NCBI GenBank assembly: GCA_050122535.1
Contig: JASFIT010000128.1
Coordinates: 1-10,635 of the forward strand
Length of the DNA: 10,635 bases
Reading direction: 5' to 3'
Source: JASFEQ01 sp050122535
GTDB lineage: Bacteria > Desulfobacterota > DSM-4660 > Desulfatiglandales > HGW-15
The notes under the pieces were generated by a model that was given only the letters and a program-made list of their open reading frames with translations, was not told the DNA's origin and did not search any database. This document shows positions 1-6,888 of the stretch, piece after piece. Position 1 is the stretch's first letter. Each line of letters starts with the position of its first letter. The translations under genes were made by a program, and so were the position numbers.

Positions 1-87
1 AGTGAGAAAGAACACGATCACCACCCTAAATATAACTATCTTACTTGCCTTGGCAAACCCATTTTCTGACCAAGGAAATCAGCAGTG

Positions 88-110
88 ACTTCTTCTTGAA
101 CCGAAGAAGT
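88..110. other. Small perfect stem-loop in the leading intergenic stretch
   Basis: An 8-bp perfect inverted repeat, ACTTCTTC (88-95) and GAAGAAGT (103-110), flanks a 7-base loop. It lies about 50 bases upstream of the hydrolase start. No T-run follows on either strand, so a rho-independent terminator is not supported. A second small inverted repeat, TTGCC-TT-GGCAA, lies at 45-56. I see no gene in 1-159. Either element could be a regulator site or chance. Confidence 0.25.
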
Positions 111-159
111 GCTTGCCCCGTGGCCATGGTAAAACATCTAACGAGAAGGAGATACCAGT

Positions 160-723
160 ATGAAGACCGCACTGCTGTTGATTGATATCCAGAATGACTA
201 CTTCCCAGGCGGGAAGATGGAGCTGGTCGGGATGAAGGAAAGTTCAAGAAAGGCCCAAGAACTTCTGGATCTATTCCGAAAGCATAACCTACCAACCTTT
301 CACATACAGCACGTCTCTTTAGGCAAAGGGGCTGGTTTTTTTCTTCCTGATACGGAAGGCGCTGAAATCCATGAGAGCCTTAAGCCCCTTTCTACGGATA
401 TGGTCATTCAGAAACACTTCCCGAACAGTTTTCGCGACACAGACCTCTTAGAAAGGCTCCAAAGCTCCCACGTCACAGCACTGGTCATTTGCGGCGCCAT
501 GAGTCATATGTGTATTGACGCCACAACCCGGGCAGCAGCCGATCATGCCTTCAAGTGCACAGTGATCCATGATGCATGCGCCGCGCGAGATCTCCAATTC
601 GGAGATACCCTCGTTCCGGCAGAACAAGTCCATGCCTCATTTATGTCAGCCCTCAGCTTTGCCTATGCAAAAGTGATTTCCCTTCAGACATTTCTGTCCA
701 CTTTCGAGACAGAAGATAAGTAG
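160..723 (+). CDS. Isochorismatase-family cysteine hydrolase
   Basis: A 187-residue cytoplasmic alpha/beta cysteine hydrolase of the isochorismatase/nicotinamidase superfamily, close to the usual 180-210 residues. The catalytic triad is visible: Asp9 in the N-terminal strand LLLIDIQNDY, Lys85 in IQKHFPNSF, and the nucleophile Cys118 in GAMSHMCID. The bond before Met114 is in the place of the conserved cis-peptide. Family members cleave C-N or C-O bonds of small amides and esters (nicotinamide, N-carbamoyl compounds, isochorismate). The substrate here cannot be told from sequence, and no NAD-salvage or siderophore gene lies beside it. The ATG start is well supported by AAGGAG at 146-151, 8 bases upstream. 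The stop lies 15 bases before the PAP2 gene, so the two are probably co-transcribed. I am sure of the family and unsure of the reaction. Confidence 0.93.
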   Translation: MKTALLLIDIQNDYFPGGKMELVGMKESSRKAQELLDLFRKHNLPTFHIQHVSLGKGAGFFLPDTEGAEIHESLKPLSTDMVIQKHFPNSFRDTDLLERLQSSHVTALVICGAMSHMCIDATTRAAADHAFKCTVIHDACAARDLQFGDTLVPAEQVHASFMSALSFAYAKVISLQTFLSTFETEDK

Positions 724-738
724 GATTCAAGGAAAGAC

Positions 739-1626
739 ATGGAGCGTATCCTGGACTGGGGCATAAGCGTCGTTATTTGGTTCCAACAGTTCAGCCCCGC
801 CTTCGACCTGCCATTCAAGGCCATTACTTTCATGGGAGATCAGCCCTTTTTCATGCTGTTGCTTCCCCTCGTCTATTGGTGTCTGAATCGGCGCCTTGGT
901 GCCAGGCTGACCATCCTTTTTCTTTTTTCTGCCTACCTGAACGCGGTGGCTAAAGTGTTCGCGGCCCAACCCAGGCCTTACCAGTACGATCCCCGAGTGC
1001 TTCCATTGCACAATGCGGGTGGAGGGGGATTCCCCAGTGGCCACACCCAGAACGCCGTCGTGGTCTGGGGGTACCTGGCCTCCCATTTCCGAGGCGTGGG
1101 GCCGTGGACTTTGGCCGGTTGCCTGATGCTCTTGATACCCCTCTCAAGGCTCTACCTGGGCCTCCACTTTCCCACCGACCTCCTGGGCGGCTATCTCCTA
1201 GGCACGGCTCTGCTCCTCCTTTATCTCAGGCTGGAACCGGTTGTGGCGGCATGGCTCTCTGAAAAAGGCCTGGCATGGCAACTCTACGCAGGGCTATTCG
1301 TTCCCCTCTTACTCGTGCTATTGGTCCCGGGTAACAGAAAGTTTGGCGTCATCATTGGAGCCACCCTCATGGGAATGGGGGTTGGTTTTGCCCTTGAGCG
1401 CCGGTGGGCGCGTTTTGAATCTGGCGGTTTGTGGTGGAAGCGGGTCTTGCGTTTTCTTGTTGGGGTGCCGGTCCTCTTCGCCCTGTGGCTAGGGTTACGC
1501 ACGGCCTTTTACGGGCTGGAACCTGAACAGTTCTATCGCTTCGTGCGTTACGCGTTGATGGGACTGTGGAGCGGGCTGGGAGCACCCTGGCTCTTCGTGA
1601 AACTCAAACTAGCAGACAGAGGCTAG
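739..1626 (+). CDS. PAP2-superfamily membrane phosphatase
   Basis: A 295-residue integral membrane protein with the full three-part PAP2/acid phosphatase signature. Motif 1 is K72-x6-R79-P80; motif 2 is PSGH at 99-102 with catalytic His102; motif 3 is S136-R137-x5-H143-x3-D147. Hydrophobic segments surround and follow these motifs. About 120 residues of further membrane segments extend past the catalytic core, longer than a minimal PgpB-like enzyme. The family removes phosphate from lipid phosphates such as undecaprenyl pyrophosphate, phosphatidate or phosphatidylglycerol phosphate, with the active site usually on the outer face of the inner membrane. Which lipid is used here is not visible. 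An AAGGA-type ribosome site sits just before the ATG, and the gene follows the cysteine hydrolase by 15 bases. No terminator with a T-run follows. Confidence 0.93.
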   Translation: MERILDWGISVVIWFQQFSPAFDLPFKAITFMGDQPFFMLLLPLVYWCLNRRLGARLTILFLFSAYLNAVAKVFAAQPRPYQYDPRVLPLHNAGGGGFPSGHTQNAVVVWGYLASHFRGVGPWTLAGCLMLLIPLSRLYLGLHFPTDLLGGYLLGTALLLLYLRLEPVVAAWLSEKGLAWQLYAGLFVPLLLVLLVPGNRKFGVIIGATLMGMGVGFALERRWARFESGGLWWKRVLRFLVGVPVLFALWLGLRTAFYGLEPEQFYRFVRYALMGLWSGLGAPWLFVKLKLADRG

Positions 1627-1691
1627 AATGAATACCTTTCCGCTACTCCCTTTCTGCTCACTAGATACCCAAACCTATCCCGCTTTTCCCG

Positions 1692-1726
1692 CCTTGTGAA
1701 AAAGGTGGCCAACTGTTCACAAAAGG
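1692..1726. repeat. Inverted repeat CCTTGTGAA / TTCACAA(AA)GG
   Basis: TTGTGAA at 1694-1700 is the exact reverse complement of TTCACAA at 1716-1722. The match extends outward to CCTT and AAGG if two bases are bulged. The 15-base spacer contains the self-complementary TGGCCA. It lies 66 bases past the PAP2 stop. No T-tract follows, so it reads more like a binding site or RNA hairpin than an intrinsic terminator. Confidence 0.35.
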
Positions 1727-1738
1727 ATACGTGTATCC
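1725..1738. promoter_or_regulatory. Operator-like palindrome GGATAC-GT-GTATCC
   Basis: A perfect 6-bp inverted repeat with a 2-base centre, touching the preceding inverted repeat. Its size and symmetry fit a dimeric regulator site, but it is 450 bases from the nearest downstream start codon and no promoter is evident beside it. Function is unknown. Confidence 0.25.
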
Positions 1739-2190
1739 CTGAATTCCTTGTGCTTAGGCTTGCCTGTATTGGGTCTAACTCACTAAAATTACTTATTTTC
1801 TTGTAAGCCTGATTGTTTTGGAATCGTTTTTGCTTACCCATATATCGGTTCTCCCTGCTATGTGAGTCGGGACATGGATCACAGGGTAGTGCTGTATTCA
1901 CGATCAGGGCGAGCCTTCAGGGTCTGTCAGTGATTTAGGCGCCCATATCATCCTGCAGAAAGGGACGTGCTTAACCGGGATCTTATGACCTCACCGAAAC
2001 TATCCATCATGCATTTATTTCCAACGAAAATGATCCGTTTTTTGGATAACCTACAGAAGATGATCATATGGTCACAAGTCTTCGGTATTGTCGTGTTGTC
2101 GCTTAGGCATTTTTTGGCAGGCTCTTGATTCGCGGCGCAGGCGGGCTCATCATCACCTTCTTAGCGCATTAAACCAATCGGGGGTTTATT

Positions 2191-3096
2191 TTGTTTTTCA
2201 ACAGGATCACGGTAATACTGGTTCCGGATGGCACAAAGGGTCCCAGACAATTGAAGTTCCCAAAGCTCTTGGTTCCCCTTTTTGTCCTATTGTTCCTTTC
2301 CTGTGTGGTCTCTTTTGGCTGGATGTTCCGAGAATATAAAGTCATGCGAGACCAGATGCCTTTCTTAACTCAGCTGAAAGAAGAGAATAAGCAGCAAAAA
2401 AGACAGTTCATTCATTTGGCCCAACGCATTGACGAGATTATCGGCAATATGGGTCAATTGAAGCAACTTGATCTCAAACTGAAAGTCATGATGAACCTTG
2501 AAACAGAAGAAGGTAGCGAGCCCGGGGGTGTGGGTGGTTCAGCCCCCTCGTTAGGATGGCCCCATTATGCCGAGGCTAAGACCCACAAAGAGCAGGTTCG
2601 CTTGATGCATCAATCCTTAGATAATCTGAAAACCGAAGTGGCCATGCTGAAGCGGGATAAGAGTGAGTTCCGAAAGTTCCTGGAAAGCCAGAAAAAACTC
2701 CTTGCCTCAACGCCCTCCATTTGGCCGACCAAGGGGTGGATGAGTTCCCGGTTTGGATACCGCATCTCGCCCTTCACCGCGGAAAAGGAGTTTCACAAAG
2801 GGATTGACATATCCGCGAGGATGAATGCGCCCATTGTTGCACCCGCGGACGGCGTCGTGTTTGGCGTTGACTTTGACCACGGGCTTGGAAAAACCTTGGT
2901 CATTAAGCATGGTTATGGTGTGGCCACCATATATGCCCACCTAAACAAAATCCTTGTGAAGAGAGGCCAGTACGTAAAGCGAGGTGAAAAAATAGCCCAG
3001 GTGGGCAGCACAGGTCGCTCCACCGGGCCACATCTGCATTATGAAGTTCGTCTGAACGGCGTGCCAGTAAATCCACTCCGTTACATTCTCAATTAA
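2191..3096 (+). CDS. Membrane-anchored coiled-coil M23 zinc endopeptidase
   Basis: A 301-residue protein of the LytM/M23 type. Residues 1-24 are a short basic cytoplasmic tail, about 25-46 form one membrane anchor, and about 47-105 and 128-170 are charged heptad-like coiled coil. These are split by a Gly/Ser/Pro linker near 106-121. Residues about 178-301 are the peptidase domain. Zinc ligands H202 and D206 (HKGID) and H283 are present, as are catalytic H250 (YAH) and H281 (HLHYE), so it should be an active peptidoglycan hydrolase facing the periplasm, unlike EnvC/NlpD-type activators. The family cuts peptide cross-bridges during growth or division. The start is TTG with GGGGG about 7 bases upstream; no ATG lies between it and the membrane segment, and the next Met (44) would remove the anchor. 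It stands alone, convergent with the next gene. Confidence 0.93.
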   Translation: MFFNRITVILVPDGTKGPRQLKFPKLLVPLFVLLFLSCVVSFGWMFREYKVMRDQMPFLTQLKEENKQQKRQFIHLAQRIDEIIGNMGQLKQLDLKLKVMMNLETEEGSEPGGVGGSAPSLGWPHYAEAKTHKEQVRLMHQSLDNLKTEVAMLKRDKSEFRKFLESQKKLLASTPSIWPTKGWMSSRFGYRISPFTAEKEFHKGIDISARMNAPIVAPADGVVFGVDFDHGLGKTLVIKHGYGVATIYAHLNKILVKRGQYVKRGEKIAQVGSTGRSTGPHLHYEVRLNGVPVNPLRYILN

Positions 3097-3103
3097 TCCT
3101 TAA

Positions 3104-3145
3104 CGCTCCTTTTCAGCCTTTTGAAACAGACAGGAATGAGGAGCG
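3104..3145. terminator. Possible stem between convergent genes
   Basis: CGCTCCT (3104-3110) pairs exactly with AGGAGCG (3139-3145) across a 28-base loop, in the short gap between the convergent peptidase and metallo-hydrolase genes. The position suits a bidirectional transcription end. The long loop and missing T-run make it weak as an intrinsic terminator. Confidence 0.2.
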
Positions 3146-3166
3146 CGAATTCTCCCTCAATCAACT

Positions 3167-4141
3167 TTATGCATGATCGAGTGCGTAGCTGATCATCTCC
3201 CCTGTTTTTTTCCTATGGATCAATCCCTTCTCCTCAAGATATCTCAGATGCGCCATAGCTTCTCCGGTGGCAAACCACTTCTGTTGGAGCGGGAATTGAT
3301 CCCATGAATCGTATTCAATATCCCAGGTCATTTCCGCTGCCACTTGAAAGGCGTTCTTGTGAGCCTCTTTTAGGATCACGAGGATTTCATCCGCCCTATT
3401 CTGATGATGGAGCTTCAATTCTTTGATTCTTTCTCTATGGTTCGTGAAAAGACGCCTGTGTCCCGGCAACACAAGATCAACCTCCAGCTCATAAACCTTG
3501 TCCAGACTGGCCAGATAGTTCTCCAATGGATTCCCTTGGCTTGACCAACACTGAATGTTCGGCGTTATATCAATGAGTATGTGATCACCGGAAATGAGAA
3601 TCTTCTCGCGCGGGTCGTACAGACACGTGTGACCCCAGGTGTGCCCGGGTGTCCTGACGCAACTGAAATTGTAATCCCCAGCTTGGAGCGTGTCTCCATC
3701 CTCCAGAAGGACCAAGTCCGGTATTCTCTCTGCGCCGTACTTATATCCGGGGTGGTTAAGGAGCGCCATTCTGAGTTCTTTTTCTGGAAAACCGTTAGTG
3801 GTGCCGTAAGCGACCATCGGCTCAAAGCGGTCTGGCACGAGAATGAATTCTCTGTCCGGCCTGTTGAAGTAAACCTCACGGGTCGCTCTGACCAACTTTG
3901 AGACCATGGCAAAATGATCGGCATGGAGATGGGTAATGAAGAAGTCGGTCCTTTCCAGATCAATGTCCAGTTCGCGTAATCCAGCCTCCATCGCGTCCAG
4001 ACATTCTTTTCGGTTCAGACCCGTATCGATAATAAGATTTCTATCAGCCGCTTTTACCACATAGGAGTTGAGGTACTTGAGGGGATTGTCCGGTAGAGGG
4101 ATCTCATTTCGGAACAGATTGGAGCGAATCTCTTCCACCAT
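3167..4141 (-). CDS. MBL-fold metallo-hydrolase with C-terminal winged-helix-like tail
   Basis: A 324-residue metallo-beta-lactamase-fold enzyme with all metal ligands: H71-x-H73-x-D75-H76 (THLHADH), H167 (GHTWGH), D186 (SGDH) and H228 (PGH). It should bind two metal ions in the cytoplasm. Residues about 245-324, after the fold, form a helical, charged tail resembling the winged-helix extension of LACTB2-like MBL proteins. Members include thioesterases, glyoxalase II-like enzymes and nucleases; the substrate here is not visible. I chose the ATG at 4141 because AAGGAG lies 7 bases upstream (plus-strand 4149-4154). The frame stays open to an ATG at 4201, but those 20 extra residues look non-homologous and Cys/Arg-rich. 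The gene is divergent from the transporter pair and convergent with the peptidase. Confidence 0.92.
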   Translation of the reverse strand: MVEEIRSNLFRNEIPLPDNPLKYLNSYVVKAADRNLIIDTGLNRKECLDAMEAGLRELDIDLERTDFFITHLHADHFAMVSKLVRATREVYFNRPDREFILVPDRFEPMVAYGTTNGFPEKELRMALLNHPGYKYGAERIPDLVLLEDGDTLQAGDYNFSCVRTPGHTWGHTCLYDPREKILISGDHILIDITPNIQCWSSQGNPLENYLASLDKVYELEVDLVLPGHRRLFTNHRERIKELKLHHQNRADEILVILKEAHKNAFQVAAEMTWDIEYDSWDQFPLQQKWFATGEAMAHLRYLEEKGLIHRKKTGEMISYALDHA

Positions 4142-4278
4142 CTGATGACTCCTTTTGCCAGATCTAAGTACATTACAGGATCCACAAGCGGCCCTGGCCA
4201 TTTGATTATGGCATCCTTAAGGCCTGTGTGCAAGCAGTCTCTCCTCTGTTTGATTTTTGTTGAAAGTCTCCAGTGCAT

Positions 4279-4307
4279 TTGATGATCATTGTCCGATGTT
4301 GTAATTT
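4279..4307 (+). promoter_or_regulatory. Candidate promoter for the transporter unit
   Basis: TTGATG (4279-4284), a 17-base spacer, then TAATTT (4302-4307) form a plausible sigma70-type pair about 83 bases before the MFS start codon. They lie in the AT-rich divergent gap 4142-4389. The fit to consensus is moderate. Nothing else in this gap is recognisable, and no operator palindrome stands out. Confidence 0.3.
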
Positions 4308-4389
4308 ATGGAGATTTCAGTATACTCCCTGCAAAATCAGTATTGCCATTTCTCCAAAAAAAATAGTGAGAGCAGGTCACAACAGATAG

Positions 4390-5673
4390 ATGGGCGAAAA
4401 AATTGCCACCAAAAAAGTGATTTCTTGGTCCATGTATGACTGGGCCAACTCCGCCTTCGCCACCAGTGTCATGGCCGGGTTCTTCCCCGTATTCTTCAAA
4501 CAATACTGGTCCACGGGTGTGGAGGTCACGACGAGTACATTCCGATTAGGTATGGCCAATTCAATCGCAAGCCTCATCGTCGCCGCCCTAGCCCCCGTCT
4601 TAGGGGCTATCGCCGACAGGGGCGGGGCAAAAATAAGGTTCCTCCTCTTTTTTGCGGCCATGGGAATCATCATGACCGGTGGGATGTTCTTCGTGGCAAA
4701 GGGTGCATGGCAATTAGCTGTCCTGCTATATGTATTGGGAATCATCGGCTTCTCGGGGGGGAATGTGTTCTATGATGCGTTGATCGTGGACGTTTCCCCT
4801 CCTGACCGAACGGACATGGTATCATCTTTGGGTTTCTCACTCGGTTATCTTGGCGGTGGCCTCTTGTTTGCCATGAACATCTTTATGACCTTGAAGCCTG
4901 CCTTCTTTGGGCTGGCGGACGCCAGCCAAGCCGTAAGGGTCTCCTTTCTTAACGTGGCCATCTGGTGGGCAGTATTCTCTATCCCCATCATGATCTTTGT
5001 GAAGCAACCAGCGACTCCACTGCGAAAGAGTGGCTGGGCCATGGTAGGCGCAGGTTTTCGACAACTGAGAACAACCTTTGGGGAGGTCCGTAAGCTGCGG
5101 CTGGTTTTCCTGTTTCTTATTGGGTATTGGCTTTACATTGATGGTGTTGATACGGTCATACGAATGGCCGTGGACTACGGTATGTCACTCGGGTTTGAAG
5201 CCAATAGCCTTATCGTCGCTCTGATGATTACCCAATTTGTGGGGTTCCCTGCTGCCATTGCCTTTGGCAAGTTAGGCGAAACACTGGGTACGAAGCCCGC
5301 CATTCTCCTGGGCATTGGCGTTTATGTTGGCGTGACCATCTGGGCCATTTTCATGGAGAAGACAGCTGAGTTCTATGCTCTGGCAGTGGTTGTGGGTCTC
5401 GTACAAGGGGGCGTGCAATCCCTAAGCCGCTCCTTTTACTCTCGGATCATCCCTGCTAACAAGGCAGCAGAATTCTTTGGCTTCTACAACATGTTGGGTA
5501 AGTTTGCTGCGGTCCTCGGCCCCTTTCTGGTGGGCTGGGTTGGGGTACTGACTAGCAATCCGCGCATTGCCATCTTCTCCATCATCATATTGTTCATAAG
5601 CGGAGGCGTGATTCTGTACATGGTGGACGAGACGAAGGGTGCACGAATGGCCAAAGCCTTGGAGCAGCTTTAG
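4390..5673 (+). CDS. UMF1-family MFS transporter (Atg22-like)
   Basis: A 427-residue polytopic inner-membrane protein with about 12 hydrophobic segments, typical of the Major Facilitator Superfamily. The N-terminal YDWANSAF at 16-23 and the sequence around 339-352 (QGGVQSLSRSFYSR), followed by a FFGFYNMLGKF stretch, are hallmarks of the UMF1 group. That group is related to the fungal vacuolar amino-acid effluxer Atg22. Bacterial substrates are largely uncharacterised, so amino acid or small metabolite efflux is only a family-based guess. The ATG start has a weak ribosome site (AGG about 13 bases upstream), but no alternative Met precedes the conserved YDWANSAF motif except Met15. The EamA exporter gene follows after 17 bases, which implies an operon. 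Confidence 0.92.
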   Translation: MGEKIATKKVISWSMYDWANSAFATSVMAGFFPVFFKQYWSTGVEVTTSTFRLGMANSIASLIVAALAPVLGAIADRGGAKIRFLLFFAAMGIIMTGGMFFVAKGAWQLAVLLYVLGIIGFSGGNVFYDALIVDVSPPDRTDMVSSLGFSLGYLGGGLLFAMNIFMTLKPAFFGLADASQAVRVSFLNVAIWWAVFSIPIMIFVKQPATPLRKSGWAMVGAGFRQLRTTFGEVRKLRLVFLFLIGYWLYIDGVDTVIRMAVDYGMSLGFEANSLIVALMITQFVGFPAAIAFGKLGETLGTKPAILLGIGVYVGVTIWAIFMEKTAEFYALAVVVGLVQGGVQSLSRSFYSRIIPANKAAEFFGFYNMLGKFAAVLGPFLVGWVGVLTSNPRIAIFSIIILFISGGVILYMVDETKGARMAKALEQL

Positions 5674-5690
5674 AGGAGTATTAGACGGAA

Positions 5691-6608
5691 ATGAATGTGG
5701 TAAAAGGCTATCTCTGTGTGGTGGCCGCTGCCATCATGTGGGCATCGTCTGGCACAGCGGGCAAGGGCTTATTCGAGCAGGGGATAACACCCTTTGAACT
5801 GGTCCAGATTCGGGTCACTTTTGCATCGGTCCTGATGGCCGCGGTTTTTGGCATCTTTGCAAAAGGACTCCTCAGAATCAGGGTTAAAGACCTGGGCTAC
5901 TTCCTTTTGCTGGGTGGCGTTGGCATGACATTGGTGCAGGGTACCTACTTTTACACCATTAGCAAGATCCAGGTCGCAGCGGCCATCCTGATCCAATATT
6001 TGGCCCCCGTCTTTGTGGCCTTTTATGCCATTTGTTTCTGGAAAGAACGACTTACGGCAGCGAAGCTTTCAGCGATCGTTCTCGCTGTTGGAGGTTGCTA
6101 TCTTGTGGTTGGCGGCTACAATCTTCAGCTCCTCCAGGTGAACCGTCTGGGCATCATGGGGGGTCTGGCCTCCGCTCTATGCTTTGCTGGATACACGTTG
6201 CTGGTAGAACGGGGAATGCACCGCTACCGGCCCTGGACCATGCTTTTCTACTCCATGGCATTTGCCGCCCTCGCCTGGCACATTGTCTATCCACCGTTTC
6301 ACTATGTGGTTGCTGGGTTTAGCTGGGCTCAGTGGGGATGGATCCTCTACATTACCGTTGTGGGCACCATCATGCCTTTTGGCCTTTATTTCGTGGGGAT
6401 CAACTATATCCGTTCCACCCGCGCCAGCATAACGGCAACGCTGGAGCCAATCTCAGCGGGTTTCTTCGCTTTTATCTTCCTCGGAGAGGCCCTGGAACCT
6501 CTTCAGATTCTGGGCGGCATTCTGGTCATATGCGCCATTGTGCTTTTACAGGTGCAGCAGGAACAGGACGAAATGGCGCCAGAGCGAATACGGACCCAAA
6601 GGTCATAG
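5691..6608 (+). CDS. EamA-family (DMT superfamily) transporter
   Basis: A 305-residue inner-membrane protein of the drug/metabolite transporter superfamily with two tandem EamA halves. Residues about 4-140 begin with AAAIMWASSGTAGKGL and residues about 153-292 begin with the matching ALCFAGYTLLVERG. Each half carries roughly five membrane helices, giving the standard ten. A short charged tail ends the protein. RhaT/YdcZ/RarD-like relatives export amino acids, sugars or metabolites; the substrate is not visible here. It starts 17 bases after the UMF1 stop. A GAGGAG at 5673-5678 is 12 bases from the ATG, rather far, and a GACGGAA stretch lies closer. It appears to be the last gene of this two-gene unit. 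Confidence 0.92.
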   Translation: MNVVKGYLCVVAAAIMWASSGTAGKGLFEQGITPFELVQIRVTFASVLMAAVFGIFAKGLLRIRVKDLGYFLLLGGVGMTLVQGTYFYTISKIQVAAAILIQYLAPVFVAFYAICFWKERLTAAKLSAIVLAVGGCYLVVGGYNLQLLQVNRLGIMGGLASALCFAGYTLLVERGMHRYRPWTMLFYSMAFAALAWHIVYPPFHYVVAGFSWAQWGWILYITVVGTIMPFGLYFVGINYIRSTRASITATLEPISAGFFAFIFLGEALEPLQILGGILVICAIVLLQVQQEQDEMAPERIRTQRS

Positions 6609-6658
6609 AAACGCCTCATTGAAACGGGCGAAAACTTGGACCCTTTTGGGCCATGAGC

Positions 6659-6681
6659 GTGAACCGGCATGCCGGAGTCAC
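6659..6681. repeat. Palindrome centred on CCGGCATGCCGG
   Basis: CCGGCATGCCGG (6664-6675) is a perfect 12-base palindrome. It is flanked by GTGA (6659-6662) and TCAC (6678-6681), which extend the symmetry with one and two unpaired bases. It lies 51 bases past the EamA stop and about 30 bases upstream of the candidate promoter of the Hdr-like operon. No T-run follows. It could be a regulator site or a transcript-end hairpin. Confidence 0.35.
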
Positions 6682-6712
6682 CGGAATAAGATTTCCCAAT
6701 TCGTTTTTGCAG

Positions 6713-6741
6713 TTGAAATGTGGCCAGAGTATATTTACGAT
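6713..6741 (+). promoter_or_regulatory. Candidate promoter of the Hdr-like operon
   Basis: TTGAAA (6713-6718), a 17-base spacer, then TACGAT (6736-6741) match sigma70-type boxes at ideal spacing. A TATAGT overlaps at 6741-6746. Predicted transcription would start near 6748, about 140 bases ahead of the HdrA-like start codon. The surrounding 6700-6760 is clearly AT-richer than its neighbours. Confidence 0.4.
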
Positions 6742-6744
6742 ATA

Positions 6745-6754
6745 GTCAATTGAC
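6745..6754. promoter_or_regulatory. Operator-like palindrome GTCAATTGAC at the predicted start point
   Basis: A perfect 10-base palindrome directly downstream of the -10 box, over the predicted transcription start, the usual place for a repressor site. It is nested between TGTGGCC (6719-6725) and its exact reverse complement GGCCACA (6767-6773). The regulator is unknown. Confidence 0.35.
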
Positions 6755-6888
6755 CCTAAGAATACCGGCCACAAATACGCGTCCATGCCCAAATCCTTTT
6801 TCCCCTTTCAGGAGTGCTTCCAATCCTGCGGGACCTGGATATGGACGAATGTCAAGACCATCTTCTTAGAAAAAGAAACCCAAAAACA

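Larger units (their letters stand above)
1627..2190. other. 564-base intergenic region without a supported gene
   Basis: This separates the PAP2 gene from the M23 peptidase gene, both on the plus strand. A 92-codon minus-strand frame (1623-1901) crosses it but has no recognisable domain and overlaps the PAP2 stop. Two inverted repeats at 1692-1738 are listed separately. Around 2030-2050 a short ATCC/GGAT hairpin surrounds a T-run in an AT-richer stretch. A weak promoter-like pair is TTGGAT (2042-2047) with CATATG (2065-2070), spaced 17, which could serve the peptidase gene. I found no tRNA, riboswitch core or known repeat family here. Confidence 0.5.

Noticed and set aside
88..110. Rho-independent terminator of an upstream gene
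   Set aside because: The 8-bp stem is real but AT-rich and no T-run follows, so it is reported only as a stem-loop.
160..723. Specific naming as nicotinamidase (pncA)
   Set aside because: The triad fits, but the metal-binding Asp-His-His set of PncA is not evident and no NAD-salvage gene is adjacent.
1623..1901. 92-codon minus-strand frame in the gap after the PAP2 gene
   Set aside because: No recognisable domain, it overlaps the PAP2 stop, has no convincing ribosome site, and inverted repeats lie inside it. Probably non-coding, though it cannot be excluded without homologs or transcripts.
3581..3901. 106-codon plus-strand frame opposite the MBL-fold gene
   Set aside because: Antisense to the metal-binding core of a well-supported enzyme, with no domain of its own.
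4142..4201. Longer start (ATG 4201) for the MBL-fold protein
   Set aside because: ATG 4141 has AAGGAG at ideal spacing, while the 20 added residues look unlike the family N-terminus.
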